A DNA stretch of 64,000 bases. Source: Enoplosus armatus (Eukaryota; Chordata; Actinopteri; Centrarchiformes; Enoplosidae). Made by a program: the position numbers and the translations under genes. This document shows positions 42,110 through 55,139 of this stretch, one piece after another; positions within the stretch are counted from its first letter, which is position 1; each line of letters begins with the position of its first letter. The stretch spans positions 18,382,648-18,446,647 of the forward strand of contig NC_092197.1 in the NCBI RefSeq assembly GCF_043641665.1, given 5' to 3'. Under the pieces are notes generated by a model that saw only the letters and a list, made by a program, of their open reading frames with translations, was not told the DNA's origin and made no database searches.

Positions 42110-45100
42110 CCCTGAGGCAGAAACGGTGGTATAGTGAGTTTATTTTATATATGCCAGTCATTTTTCCACTGGAAAATAAAAAAAAAAAAAACATCCAGTG
42201 TTTTGCAATAATGTACTCAGTGGACACACAACCATAAATGACTTGACTAAGCCTGAAAAAAAAAATGTATGTGCTTTCCCTAATTTGAAAGCTATGTATA
42301 GACTCGTGCCTCACTCACTCCCCATAAACATTTGATTCTCAAACGTCTTTACTTTCCATTCCAAAGTGACCCCAGACCTCCTCGTTATTTACAGGAGGTT
42401 TCCTACCAGCCCCTGACCCCGCTAATTCATTAATTTCAAATAAACATGGTTTATATGTAATATCTGCAGTAAAACTGACCGCTGCGAGGTAGTTAACGTG
42501 GATTTTCACTGTGGCAAATGTGATGCTGAGCATTTATAATGGCAAAAGCATCGCAGCTGATACAGTGCGACTGTGAGGTCAGAGTCCCAAAATCACAATG
42601 TGGGATCAGCAGCTTGGCCGGGCTGGCTTTGTGTTTTCATGGTCAACGACTGATGATATTACAGCATGTGGCAGGTCCTAACTACATACTGAAATGTATT
42701 CACCGAAAGGCTGTTAAAAATTATAACAATAAAATGGTTATATGTAACCTAGACGTTTTCAAATTGTTCACTTTTTCAAAGAAATGCACCCCACTTTGAA
42801 CCCAGACACCTTCTTACATGCAAACGACCAAATCAGTGTTTATTAGGCGTGTGCAAAGAGCTCAGGTCGACACTGACATGCCATCCAGTGATTTTTCCGA
42901 CTGTGTTTGTGAGAACTGTTGAATTCAAAGTGAGAAACAGTGAATATGGAACCAAACCTCTGTGCGATTGCCGCCACCGCAGGCAAACAAAATGCAAACA
43001 AATGCAAAACGCTTCTTCCATGTTTGAGATTCTCAGTCAGCTGCAATCTGATCGGATGACCTTTTGATAGTTTGACTTGATAAATAGTGACATATTGTCA
43101 CCCCTTTAAGTTGATATGATGAACAGTTGCCTAATTACACATCCACAACACAGGGAGGAACGTTAGCATTCAAATGAAATCCTGCGTCCATCTCTACCAA
43201 CTCCAGGAAAAAAAAAGAAAAAAGGTCTGGATCTTCAGCTACTAAATGCTCCGCTATGTTCCCCAGCTAGTTGCTAACTGTGTCTGTCTAGCTGTTTGGT
43301 GCTGAGCAGGTAGCGGACAGTAGGCGTACAGAGTGACCAACACACGATCAACAGCCTGTTAAATGACTCAAATGAGCAGCCAGTTTGTTTACTTGCACAG
43401 TTTCCCTCCTCGTCAGGAACCGTACTTTGGTGTTGATTTCAACACTCCGCAGCAGCGATTTCCCTATAAATCAAAGCGGTTATTAAACCTGTTGCAGCAG
43501 TTAGCATGTGACAGCGGGCCGGCGCGCAGACAAGAAAGGTGGAGAATGCAGAAGAAAAGCACAACAGCAGCTGCGAGCCAGCCCTCAGAAACCAAAGTGA
43601 GTGGGCTGAGCTTCAGTGTGTTTACATCTCATCAGTCAATTCCTAGAAGAAGGGGATGAAAAAAGAGCACGGCCTGCTTTTATGTCATTACCGAGTAATT
43701 TGTTTTGATATGTCTGAGTCAAGGAGAGAGAGAGAGGGAGAGGCATAAACTCAGTTTTGACAAATATGTTTTATGAGAGATGGTGTTTTTCAGCCACAAC
43801 TCTCTCTCTCTCTGACTTCTCTGTTGCCATTGAAGGCACACTAGTAAATCAAATACCAAGGCTTTTGTACAGTGTGCGTCTGGGAGGTTCGTCATCAGTG
43901 AAATAATATAACTGATCAATATTTTGTAAATCATAGGCGTAGATAATTTAGTAAAATGTATTTAAGGCACACAGACACATATAATCCAGTCCTCTCACTT
44001 GACTGCCCAGCGTTGAACGTTGCATCAGTTTGTCACAGCTGCTGTTTCCATCTTCACTGCCGTCCGTAAAATGTCTTTATTTTCATCTCTAAACGCGCCC
44101 ACATTTCAACAGACAACACGCATTCGTTAAGTTAGGCCTCTCCACATGCAGCTTCTGTCCTTTCCTTTCCGAAATAAACCTGTCAGCTAACAGCCGCACT
44201 CTCTTTGTTAGGACTTCTGACAGTCACAGCCCACAAAAGTCCAACATGCGACGCGAGACGGTCCCACCATCTACACAAGACTTTGCACTCTGTTGACCAG
44301 GGGCTGCCCAGGTCGCTAGTAGTCGTTAGCTTAAGCCATTAGTCCACGAGTCGTCGCACATTTGTGATGATTATTTAATTTTTAAACATATGTTTGGGGG
44401 GGGGGGGGCATCAGAAAGTGCTGTATCTAATATTAACACTCAGACACACACACACGCACACCCATCACTACTTGAACTCTGTGCTGAGCCAGTGATTCTA
44501 TTTACATCTTTACAAGCTCTCAAACCCTCTGTGACCTTATTGCTGTCAGCTGCATCTTCATTTACTGTATCTGCTATTAAATCCCCACACACACGAGACA
44601 TCACACACACACACACACACAGATATACACACATGCCTCCATTACATTCATTGTTCTCACGATGTGAGTCAATGTGGACAACTGTGTGAACTTATTTTAA
44701 GTCATATAAACCCTGAAATAAACCTTTCGGCCTAATTGCAAACAAATGGGTGTCAGAATTCATGGCCACTTGTCTAAATGTTCATGACAGTCACAAAATA
44801 ACCCCCCCCCCCGGGGGAACTGACACCTTTTTACTGTCGTTTTACTGCAGCAATATTTTACATTATCTCGGCATATGAGGCTAACGTCAAAGTCACGTAC
44901 TTGATAACAGCGACGACTTCTTCCAAGTGCCATGTGTAACCCTCGAGTTACAGTAGAACTGACGTAGACGTTTACGAGTATGTTAACTACAATTAAAAGC
45001 AAAGCCAGCTGCCTAATTACCTTTTCTAACCGCGCTGACTTCAGAGCAGACGAGTGGTTGAACAGGCTGTTCTGGAAATGGAAGATCACTATTTTCCTTA

Positions 45101-46309
45101 TCCTTTACAAATTCACACTTTAGGCACTTGGCCAATGTAGCCCTGAAGCCTTCATTAGTGTTAACAGCTGTTACTACAAACGTAGAAATGAATATAATAT
45201 TTATATAGATTTTATATAAAAACGATCACAGTTCGGCCCACGCATTCGGACAGAAGCAAAGCGAGCAAAAAACGTGTTTTATCTGTACGTCTCAGATAGA
45301 AAAACCTTTACTTGTCTGATTATGACCATGAACTTATAAAACCGTGAAGTTATCAACCTTGAGATGCAAAGTGAGTAGCTTTGGAAAGAACAAACACGGT
45401 TGAATTCATAAGCAACAAAATGCAGCCTTGCTCCATTCAATTCACTCAGGAGCTTCGCTGCTACAGTCTTCCTCGCTCTGGTATGACCAGTAGCTTGTGG
45501 TGGCTAATGTTAGTCAGTTACACTGGCTTCATAACTCTTGTCTGCCTGTGCCACCGTTACACGATATCACTCGTGGTCGTAGTAGCCGCTCTTCTGCAAA
45601 GAGTAGTCTTGCTTTAAGTCAATATTTAAACAAATAAGGATTGTTATTTCGAGAAGAGCTACTGAGTTCAGCTGCAAATACTGAAAAACCCTTGCAAAGT
45701 ATTAGTTCACTCCTCTGCATTGTGAGTTTGGTAATTGTGGCACTTACAGGCCACCACAGGTCAAGACAAAACAAAACAGGACCCAGAAAGTTCAGTTATT
45801 TAAGTCATGTGTTAGGAGTCATGCACTGTGTGAGAGAAAGTCACATAGGGGAAACTTTTAATAGATTATGTTGCCCTTGATGTGACTCAGTTGTTATTTC
45901 GTGTGTGTTAGGTCGGCCCGGGCCGCTCATGATGTTAAACATATGTTCGCTGTGTCAGCTGTGGAGCCTCGTGTTCCCTTTAAATCCTGATTTTGGATTT
46001 GCGTATGTTGTGTTGGACACCTTTTGTGTGTGCTCTGCATCAGCTTGTTCCAGATCTTTATTGAAGCTGTGCAACGTTTCCACTGAGTGAAATATTTACA
46101 CAAGATTTATTTTTGGATGGAAAGAATTCTGAATGTCTTGTCATCATTTTTGTCATCATCTACTTCCCCAAAATCCAGCCCGACATGTTTTGGTGTCTTT
46201 GAACTCTTTAATCTCCACCAAAATTTAAAATTGAATTGTGTGTAACTGTATTAATGTTTAAGAGCTTAATAACCAACTCTACAATTTGGAAACCTGCTTG
46301 AATGTGTGT

Positions 46310-46348
<39 letters not shown>

Positions 46349-46446
46349 TGCCTGTGTGCGTGTGTGTGGAGACATTTTAAACAGCATCACTGTCTCAGTG
46401 GTTCAGAGTTCACCGCTTGTGGTAATAATACAAAAGGACTTTAAGT

Positions 46447-46488
<42 letters not shown>

Positions 46489-48580
46489 CAGCTGTGTGGT
46501 CAGTGACACATGACAGCAGACTCATCCTCTTTCATGAGTCTGTGCCCAAAAAAAGTGCAGAAAGCTGTAAATGTCAAATGTGTTTTTTTGTGAACCTTAA
46601 GATGTGTGCGAGCCTTTCGTGCGTCTTTTAGGAGTGTGTGTTTGAGCGCGTGCAGGCATGTGCGTTCTAGGTATCGCACGTGTTCATTTGTGTACATTTG
46701 TCCCTTGCGTTTTTATTCTTTGCCATGAGACGTGACACAGCCGGCATGACTACCATTTTAAGAGGTTTTTCTGTCATATTTTGTAGCTGAAATCATTCTT
46801 TAAGATCAAACTGAGGGATTCAATCTATTTGAAACGACAGTAAGGTCACACGCTTTGCCACTCAGACATTTATGAATATATAAAACATTTGTAAACCCAG
46901 TGAAACGCTGAAGTTTTAAAGGACATATTTTCTTTCTTCTTTTTTTTTCTTCAACTTCAACAATACACTCGAGGTTTTGTGAAATGGCCGTGTTTTGACA
47001 TCCATCTTTGAAATTCATCGCGTACTTCATGGTCAAGGTCGATCGTAGGCTGTTCTTTCTTGCCATGATTCGTGCCTTTTGAAGAGATTTTCTGAAGCTG
47101 ACAAACTGGAAAAACAACCTGTTTTGTTGTAAATGTGTGAGGGCTGGTTTGCCTTCACTGACTGCCTTCATGGCCTCATTTACATCCAGTCACTTCGTGC
47201 TTCTTGGGCGGATCGGATAGCTTGCTGATCTCAAAAAGGCTAAGTTTGCTAAATGCGTCCGAGAAGCTTTGAAGACGATGAAGACTTTGAGACACAATGC
47301 ATTGTCATCCCATAGTAGTAACTGTCAGTAAGCAGTCTGTGGAAATATACACGCAAAGTGTGATTTCTTAACACGTCCTTGGTCTGTCTCCTCGGTCCTT
47401 GTGGTAACTGTTGCTAAAGTTGCACTAAAATTACACCGCTGTCTGTCTCCATCCGTTTCTACACACGTTCAAAAAAACGTGTTGCTGTAGAGTTTATCTG
47501 ATCCCTGATCAGTTCGGCCACTAAATGATCTGTGTGGGAGCGGTGTAAGTTAGAGTCTGAGAGGACAGTAAACCTACTACAACTGCTAAAACCGTAAGAA
47601 AACAGAGACGGATTGTAATCAGATTTGTGATCTGACCAGCAGAGATGCATATGTGTGGAAAGCGTATGAAAGTGTCTTAAGGCTCACCTGGATTTTATCC
47701 GGATACGAAGCCACTTGAAATGTCAAGTGTAAATGGGACTGTGACAACCTGTCGACACGGGCGCGTTTCAGCCACGTCTTCAATCGTCTGCCAGACAGAA
47801 AAGCTGCACTTTGGATTTCATTGATACAGCTGTGACGGCCCGCTCTTCACTTGTTTTGCATCCAGAAGTACTTTTTCAGGGGTGAGGTCTGTTGTCCTCT
47901 GACTTACAAACTCTTGGCCAAGTAAAAACTGTGTATTTACTTGACTACTTCAGCCTTGCGAGTCTTGAATTTGAGTCCTACTTCCGGAGCCAATATTCAG
48001 AACTGTCACAATGACCACCACACAAGGCATTTTAGTCACAAAAAAACAAATTACTACTAAACCAACCAGGCCAAAACCGCAAATCTTAAATCATGATCTC
48101 CATATATGCATAAAAATATCTCTCGTGGTTTTGTCGACTCCATACCATAGTATGGTTAGGTTGAGGGTTGGCATTTTTGCTCTGTCCACTGAAAGGCAGG
48201 GGAAGCACAGCAGCCATAATCACGACATGTCATTCAGACACAAAAGCTCATACGTCCAGTGTAGCTCAGTGTGGCCTCAAGAATTTGCGATGTGACCACA
48301 GAGGGCCTCCGTAACCCTGTATGTGTATGCATCATCCCAAAATAATGCAGGAAGTGAAGGAGCCGTTGCCTCTCGACCTGCAAGTGACCTCACATAAACT
48401 TCATGTTTTCAGTCACTTATGAGACGAGTCAAACATCCCAGGCTGCCAAACAGCTTTCAGGTTAGTGAAAATATGTACGGCCGACCGCAACACACTGACG
48501 CAAACCACCGGAAACACAGGAAACCAGGCAGGCTGTTACTTTTAAGAAAATTCAAAGAGCTACTGTGGGATTCAATACAT
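42110..48580. other. Intergenic, microsatellites and repeat scraps
   Basis: (CA)n at about 44602-44622, (GT)n at 46303-46348 and 46448-46487, short (GA)n near 43725 and a G run at 44396-44408. A reversed copy of the 31700 repeat lies at 43205-43330. A forward frame at 43363-43659 contains a donor-like AAA|GTGAGT (43600) but no identifiable product. No gene is supported. Confidence 0.5.
43205..43330 (-). repeat. Unnamed dispersed repeat, copy 2 of 3
   Basis: The complement contains 'gctacctgctcagcaccaaa', 'caactagctggggaacatag' and 'cggagcatttagtagctgaa', parallel to 31845-31930. Confidence 0.65.
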
Positions 48581-48589
48581 GTCAAGGTA

Positions 48590-49740
48590 TAAGGTACATT
48601 TATTAGTCATTCTACAACACAATGAAATTAAAGTTGTGGCCCCCTTCACGCCACACACATAGAACACATATATCCAAACTAGTCTCCTATAGCCAGACCT
48701 ATCTCCACACTTCAGAGAAAGGTCTGACTCAGCCCATTATCAACTCTGGCTTGTTTGGATTTCCTTAAACCAATCACAGTCGTCTTGGACGACATCAAAC
48801 CCCGGATGCAGCGACGGTGCCCTTGCAAAACGGTAGCACACAGATAGCAGAAGGGGCGGAGTATTCCGGCTGAAATAGTCGCCCAACGGCAGAGTTATCC
48901 CAACAGCCTACATCCGGTGAGTAAGACCACCAACTATCATACAAAGGTAGTGTTGTGGTAATGTGCAAAACCAGCATAACAGAAAGTCCTATGTCATTTA
49001 TGTATGGTGGAGTGCAGAGGATGAGGTGGGTGTTGAGGAGTTCCACAGCCTGAGGAAAGAAGCTGCTCTGCTGTCTGGTGGTGCGGCACAGGATACTTCC
49101 GTACCGCCTTCCAGACGGCAGCAGGGTGAACAGGCTGTGGCAAGGGTGGCCATCCTTTGGGCTCTGCACGGGCACCAACCAATATCACTGATGCTCGGTA
49201 GATGAGTAGCCACGATTCTGTTCTGTTAATCACCCTCTGCAGAACCCTTCCAGTCCTGGGCCGTGCCAGTTTGTAATGTTTCCGGTCAGGATGCTTTCTT
49301 TTTTTGTCCTCTGTAAAAGTTAACACAGAAGAAATACAGTTGTTTCTGAGCTTTCGTGTTCTTAGTCCACTGTCCGGGATGTTATCAGGACCAAGCGGCT
49401 TTACTGATGTCGACTTCTCAGCAGGATTCTTCTCACATCGCTGTGGTTACTGAGTAGACTTGACTCTTTGTTGAGGAGATCAAAGCGAGCATAAAATGTG
49501 TTAAGCTCATCTGGCAACATGGCCTCACACATGACGGGGGCGCCCCTGCTTTCGTGGCCTGCGATGGTTTGCCACATATCTTTGGTGTTGCTGGTGTGGA
49601 GGTGTCTCACCTGACGTCTCCACTTTGCCTCCTTGGTGCCAGCATTCAGCCTGCATGTGACCGAAAGGCAGCTTTTTTAGATTTGGCTTCTTTGTGATCA
49701 CCAAATCATCAACACATTTGCACATGTCTGTGCGCTCAAA
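48590..49740 (-). pseudogene. LINE fragment (jockey/L2/Rex type), decayed
   Basis: The minus strand holds parts of a LINE ORF2 in broken frames. About 49540-49440 reads MLPDELNTFYARFD and on to NHSDVRRILLR (linker before the RT domain). About 49310-49010 reads HPDRKHYKLARPRTGRVLQR and on, and about 49120-49000 reads FTLLPSGRRYGSILCRTT then SSFFPQAVELLNTH (the ORF C-terminus). The RT core between them is deleted. The 3' tail with 'acaacacaatgaaatt' lies at 48590-48640. Confidence 0.8.
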
Positions 49741-49859
49741 ACAGTCCTGGAGAGCTGCTTTTAATTAGGTGGGAATGAGTAGGCAGGAGGAGCAGAGAAA
49801 TATGAGGCTGATCGAACCAAAATGGGGGCGGGGGGCGGCTTTGTAGCTGCCAGAAATGT

Positions 49860-50190
49860 TTGCGTAAACGTGAAGATGAATCCTAATGACTTTAGTGATC
49901 CCTTGACTTTTTTCTGGCACCACCGAATTGTGACAACTTTGGCGATCCCCCCAGCTTTTCATCGAGCGCCATAATCAGGTTAAGTTAAGTTTAGTTTATG
50001 ACTAATACCTGCAAAACTCCCACCAGTCTCAGCCGGACTTTGTGCAGTTTTAATGAACAAATATTAGCATGCTAACACGCTACACTAAGATGTTCACTAT
50101 AATGTATACGCAGCAAACCTGTTAAACACCGGCATTTTAACATTGTCATTTTGAGTATGTTAGCATGCTGACGTTAGCAAGTAGTAATGG
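49860..50190 (+). repeat. Composite dispersed repeat, copy
   Basis: 'gatgaatcctaatgacttta', TCATCGAGCGCCATAATCAG, 'ctcccaccagtctcagccg', 'attagcatgctaacacgcta' and GAGTATGTTAGCATGCTGAC follow the composite repeat in order. Confidence 0.8.
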
Positions 50191-50194
50191 AGAC

Positions 50195-51535
50195 ATCATT
50201 TATAAAATACCTCAAATAAATCATTTCTGTTCTACATTTTCTTGTTACTTATCAGCTGACTTATGTAGATACCAATATATCTGTAATGAGCAAAGAAAAA
50301 GGGCCAATATATCAGACTGTAATCACAAGCGTCTCTTTTTTCACTTGTTTTCTGCAGGGTTCAGACTAAATAAAACTCTCCCTCAGACTTACAGTACTGC
50401 CCCCCCCCCCCCCCCCCCGTCTACTATAGCGCCATCTGTTCTGGGAAATGACTGTACAACCACTGATAAAGTTGAGACTGACTCAGCCGTAACCCCATTC
50501 ACCCCAGACTGGTCTCTGTACTGCCCCATGGTTTGGGGCGTTTCTAACATTTTCAGACCTGTTGTAAACGCATCGGTGAGATTCAGAAAAGCTGCTTCGT
50601 CATTTACCACTGACCACTATGACAGTGTGGAACTGTGCCTTCAATGACCAGTCAGCACGTTTCCACCGATATGATAGACAGAGTAATGCTGTGATATCGT
50701 TCTATTTCTATTCCGTAAGGTTCAGCAGTTTTATCGCAAATGTATGAGCCATTTCTTGTTCTTCAGTCACGAGTACACTGGATGAATGAGGTAGTCCAGA
50801 TGATACTGTATAAACTCTATACTGTATAGATGTGAGCATTTAAATACAAGCTGTATTTACATGGTATTCACGTCTCAAGATCTGATTTAGGTTTCTAAAC
50901 CCTGTCTCCTAAAAATTACCTTCATATGCATTATCAAATAAGCCTCATTTTTTTTATCAACACAATGTGGTAAATAAAACATTTCCTATATTTAACTAAA
51001 ACCACCATCTTCCCAAACCTTAAGAAGAATTTCACCGCTAGAAAGAGAATCATTTCATAGAACTATAGGTCCAATTTATTTTTTTTTTGAATTGGTGCTC
51101 TTGGACCAGAGAATACAAAGAAAAAAAATCCTACTACAGCAACCAGAATGCATTGAGCTCAGTCCCTTCCATAGACTGTATAAAAGAAGTAGACGTAGTC
51201 ACCGTGATGTCACCCATTGGTTTGTGGACTACCGTTTTGAGGCCTCGGGTTTGGCATTTTGACCATCGCCATCTTGTTTGACCAGAACCAGCGACCATAT
51301 TTGGACAAGAGGGTGGAGCTGGGGATCTGAGAACTTGATGACAATGTGTACACCTACCTGCAGGTGGCTCCTGGCTCCTACGCCGTGCAAAGTAGCTGCT
51401 AACAAAGCTAGCTTATACATGTACTTACCAGACAAATGGAACAGCCGACTCCTTAGTGTGTCTTTTAGTACAACCGAACGCTGCTATCCTGGTTGACAGG
51501 TCACCGTGGTAGCGACTTGTCGGTCACAAGGTATA
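50195..51535. other. Intergenic, poly-C tract, nothing recognised
   Basis: A C run at 50401-50418 sits inside a forward open frame (50165-50647) that also starts inside the composite repeat, so the frame is taken as chance. Confidence 0.55.
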
Positions 51536-51541
51536 GACATA

Positions 51542-52628
51542 CACTATATGGACAAAAGTATTGGGCCACTCCTCTTAATCATTGAATTCAGGTGTTTCAT
51601 TCAGTCCCATTGCCAGAGGTGTATAAATCAAGCACCTAGCCATGCAGTCTGCCTTTACAAACATTTGTGAAAGAATGGGTCGTTCTAAAGAGCTCACTGA
51701 ATTCGAACGTGGTACTGTAATAGGATGCCACCGTTGCAACAAGTCAGTTCGTGAAATTTCTTCTCTCCTAGATATTACACGATCAACTGTAAGTGGTATT
51801 ATTGCAAAGTGGAAATGTTTAGGAACCACAGCAACTCAGCCATAACTCATAACTCATAACTGCAGAGTTCCAAACCAGCTCTGGCATTAATATCAGCACC
51901 AAAACTGTGCGCTGGGAGCTTCATGGCATGGATTGGTGGTGTAAAGCACACCGCCACTGGACTCTGGAGCAGTGGAAACGTGTTCTGTGGAGTGACGAAT
52001 CACGCTTCTCTATCTGGCAGTCTGATGGACAAGTCTGGGTTTGGCGGTTGCCAGGAGAACGGTACTTGTCTGACTGCATTGTGCCAAGTGTAAAGTTTGG
52101 TGGAGGGGGGATAATGCTATGGGGTTGTTTTTCTGGGGTTGGCCTAGGCCCCTTAGTTTCAGTGAAGGGAAATCTTAATGCTTCATCTTACCAAGTCATT
52201 ATGGACAATTCTATGCTTCCAACTTTGTGGAAACAGTTTGGGGAAGGCCCTTTTCTGTTCCAGCATGACTGTGCCCCAGTGCACAAAGCAAGGTCCATAA
52301 AGGCATGGTTGGATAAGTTTGGCGTGGAAGAGCTTGACTGGCCCGCACAGAGCCCTGACCTCAACACCTTTGGGATGAATTGCGAGCCAGGTCCTCTCAT
52401 CCAACATCAGTGTCTGACCTCACAAATGCTCTTCTGGATGAATGGGCAAAAATTCCCACAGACACGCTCCAAAATCTTGCAGAAAGCCTTCCCAGAAGAG
52501 TGGAAGCTGTTATAGCTGCAAAGGGGGGGACCAACTTCATATTAATGCCTGTGAATTTGGAATGGGATGTCATAAAAGCTCCTGTAGGTGTAATGTGCAG
52601 GTGGCCCAATACTTTTGTCCATATAGTG
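51542..52628 (+). mobile_element. Tc1/mariner element with perfect TIRs and dead transposase
   Basis: The ends, CACTATATGGACAAAAGTAT... at 51542-51569 and its exact inverse at 52601-52628, are 28-bp perfect inverted repeats flanked by TA on both sides (51540-51541, 52629-52630). The transposase reads forward: an N-terminal helix-turn-helix from MGRSKELTEFERG (51675) to a stop near 51843, then WELHGM joined to [10 protein letters not shown], the first catalytic Asp in WSDESRF, the second in [11 protein letters not shown] small deletion after SPDLN (about 52362) removes the usual PxEH stretch with the DD34E glutamate and shifts the frame; the C-terminus continues in another frame ([17 protein letters not shown]). 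Part of the linker between HTH and catalytic core is also missing. It cannot move itself but its ends look mobilisable. Confidence 0.95.
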
Positions 52629-52639
52629 TAAGTAGAAAA

Positions 52640-53080
52640 TCCAGATATAATAAATACAAACAATAAAAACTGTTGTAAAAAAGCTACTAAAACTAAAAAA
52701 AAGCTGTAATTTACAAATGTACAAGTTCACAGAAGAAAGAAATAAAGGTAAAAGGATTGTACTGTATTGCACATAGAGAGGTGTGTTTGTTACATTCAGA
52801 GTATGTGGATTGTCCATTCCGGTGTGTGTGTGTGTGTGTGGTCTACTGGGAGCAGGTCTGATTGTAGAGCCTGACAGCAGCTGGGAGGAAAGACCTGCAG
52901 TATCTCAGGAGTGCCCCCTGCACTCCAAAAGACCCCGAGTCTGCTGAGCAGGTAGAGTCTGCTCTGGCCCTTCTTGTGCAGTGCGGTTGTGTTGTCACCT
53001 CAGAGTGTGTAGTCTCCATTTCCTGCAGTGTTGAGTTAAAGTTGCCAGCACTCCTCATAGACCTCATAGTTTGATTTCAA
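52640..53080 (-). pseudogene. LINE 3'-end fragment
   Basis: The minus strand reads CTRRARADSTCSADSGSFGV and then SFLPAAVRLYNQTCSQ with a stop, the C-terminus of a jockey/L2-type ORF2, followed by a 3' UTR containing (CA)n (52822-52840). It directly adjoins the Tc1 element. Confidence 0.75.
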
Positions 53081-53215
53081 AGTCCACGTGCTGGAGTACA
53101 GAGCCTAAACGATAAAAATCACATCAAACCTTTTGTTTCAATGAAACTCTTCTCACATGTCTCGAATACGTGAAACTTCAACTGGTTTCTGGATTTGATT
53201 GTGTAAAAGCGTATG

Positions 53216-53353
53216 CATGTGTGTTTTCGCACATGCACATTTCTATGCCCATGCCATGGGCCTATATTGTGTTCAAACATGGTCTTCTGTACATGTGTGA
53301 ACATGTGATTACATGTTTGCACACATGTGTCTTAGGCTCTAATTTGAAACATG
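53216..53353. other. CATG-dense cluster with 10-bp phased copies
   Basis: Ten CATG tetramers occur in 138 bp (53216, 53232, 53250, 53255, 53278, 53292, 53302, 53312, 53324, 53350), three of them exactly 10 bp apart. One decamer, AAACATGTTT (53347-53356), is a perfect p53-family half-site RRRCWWGYYY; the phased ones score 8 of 10. Confidence 0.6.
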
Positions 53354-53359
53354 TTTGGA

Positions 53360-55095
53360 GGAAGTTCCTCAGCATCTGAACTAACACTAACGTGGCTCTC
53401 GGAGACTCCAGCCCTCATTGGACCAGCCTACAGTAATTACAGACTGCCAGGCAGCGGGGCCTGGCACTCCCAGTCAGCGAGCCAAGCCAAGAGGCCCTGG
53501 TTCTGGGGGAGGAAGTGACCTTGCACGGGCACTCCTCTGGATCTGTGGCCTGAAGCCCGCCTTTGTGGGTTCACGGGAGCCGCTGACTTACAATAACCTT
53601 AACTCTGTGACTCCGTGAACACCCAGGCGGAGGTTATTGTATGGATTCTGGTTTGAAAATATGATATAACAGACAGAGAGAGAGAGAAGGGACAATGAAT
53701 GAAGGAGTAGACGAAAGAGGGATGAGAGCAGTGCTGCCAACACTGGCTCTGACCCAGAGGATGAATTCAAATGACCTTGATGATTTTCATCATAAACATT
53801 TCAAACCTTATTTTCACCTGGGCCCCCTCCCATTACAGTACAACCTCTAGTTTCTAACGACAAAGCATGCGGCACGGTCCAATGAGTTATTCTGACTTTT
53901 CACGCTTTTAAAAAATACACATGCTAACATTTAGCATGTTACCATGCTACTTGTATGTATGGTAATGGTAATATGCTAAATGATACAGGCTGAAAGATTA
54001 AGTTAATATACTAACAATAGAATGCACAAAAGGTCAAAATGGCCTTTCCTCTTCAGACCGAAACACTTTTTTCATCATTAAAGGGTGACGAAGTCGCCTC
54101 TTTATTTTTCATTGACTCAACAAATTGGGTGCATCGTGTGTAATGAGCATTTACAGACTCCTGTGCACGCTGGCATGGCTGTAGACTGTAGAAATAATGA
54201 CTACAGGTTTGAACATCTTAACTAACATCTCCCTAAAGACACGCACGAGCTAAAGTTGGATATGTTTTGCCGTCTAAACTGGACACGCGTGAACATAAAC
54301 ACACCGTTTAGAAAGACGAATGAAAGGAAGGAAAACATGGAGAGAAAGAGCAGACGGTGGCCAGTCTATTTCCACCACGTTTTCCGTGTTTTGACCTGCG
54401 CAGATGATGAGATGTTTTCCAGTAACTGGAGTGGGCTCCCAGCTTCAAATCCTCACCTTTTGTTTATGTGAGTGGGCGGTTCAGATCCTCTGTGTCGTCA
54501 GCAGAGGTTTGGGTCAGACTCGGGGGAAGAGTCTCCACCCAAAAATAGTCCGCTATAAAAACATTTTGTTAACAATGTCACTTAATGTTGTTGCCATTTT
54601 ATTTTTATAACATCACATATTACATTATTTTGTATGTCATCATTATGTGAGTAAATGCTGGTAAAAATGACTTTCCCAGACAAGTCTATTTTGAGCAGCA
54701 GCAGTCATTTTGTGGATGTAGGTGTGAATGTTTGCAGGCAGCAGGAAAGGAGTCTGAACGAAGAAGGGAGAGGAAAAGAGAGTACAGTAATAAGCGAGTG
54801 AACACTTAGAAACCAATCACCTTCTCTCACAAAGGAACGCGGCAGTTTAATTCCTCTTTAACGGATTCATTCTGTTGATTGATAATAAATGTTATTTTTC
54901 TCTGTTTTTACGGCCTCGCTATGCTGTGCATCTTTTTAAATTGTGTATCATTTCAGATTGTTGGTTAGATATTTAGAGTTATTCATCAATGCATTTACAA
55001 CAAATTCAGTGTTTAAGTTTTGTGATTGCTAGTATTTTACTTTCCTTCCTGCTCTGTGTGTATCTGTTGATCTGGGTGTTCAGCCAGGCTGCTGC
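53360..55095. other. Intergenic, with a degenerate composite-repeat piece
   Basis: At 53905-54195 the words 'catgctaacatttagcatgt', 'gttaccatgctac' and 'ctggcatggctgtagactgt' mark another decayed copy of the composite repeat. No exon or RNA gene is recognised. Confidence 0.5.
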
Positions 55096-55099
55096 AAAC

Positions 55100-55135
55100 A
55101 ATGTGTTGAATGCAATTGATTGCATTCAACACATT
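55100..55135. repeat. Perfect 17-bp inverted repeat (palindrome, 2-nt loop)
   Basis: The left arm AATGTGTTGAATGCAAT (55100-55116) is the exact inverse of ATTGCATTCAACACATT (55119-55135), with TG between. It does not match a Pol II terminator or any repeat end recognised here. Confidence 0.95.
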
Positions 55136-55139
55136 AAGA

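Noticed and set aside
43363..43659. Forward frame of 98 codons with donor-like AAA|GTGAGT and some CpG
   Set aside because: No recognisable domain; it begins next to a reversed dispersed repeat; no partner exon.
50165..50647. Forward frame of 160 codons with a poly-proline run
   Set aside because: It starts inside the composite dispersed repeat and the prolines come from a C homopolymer.
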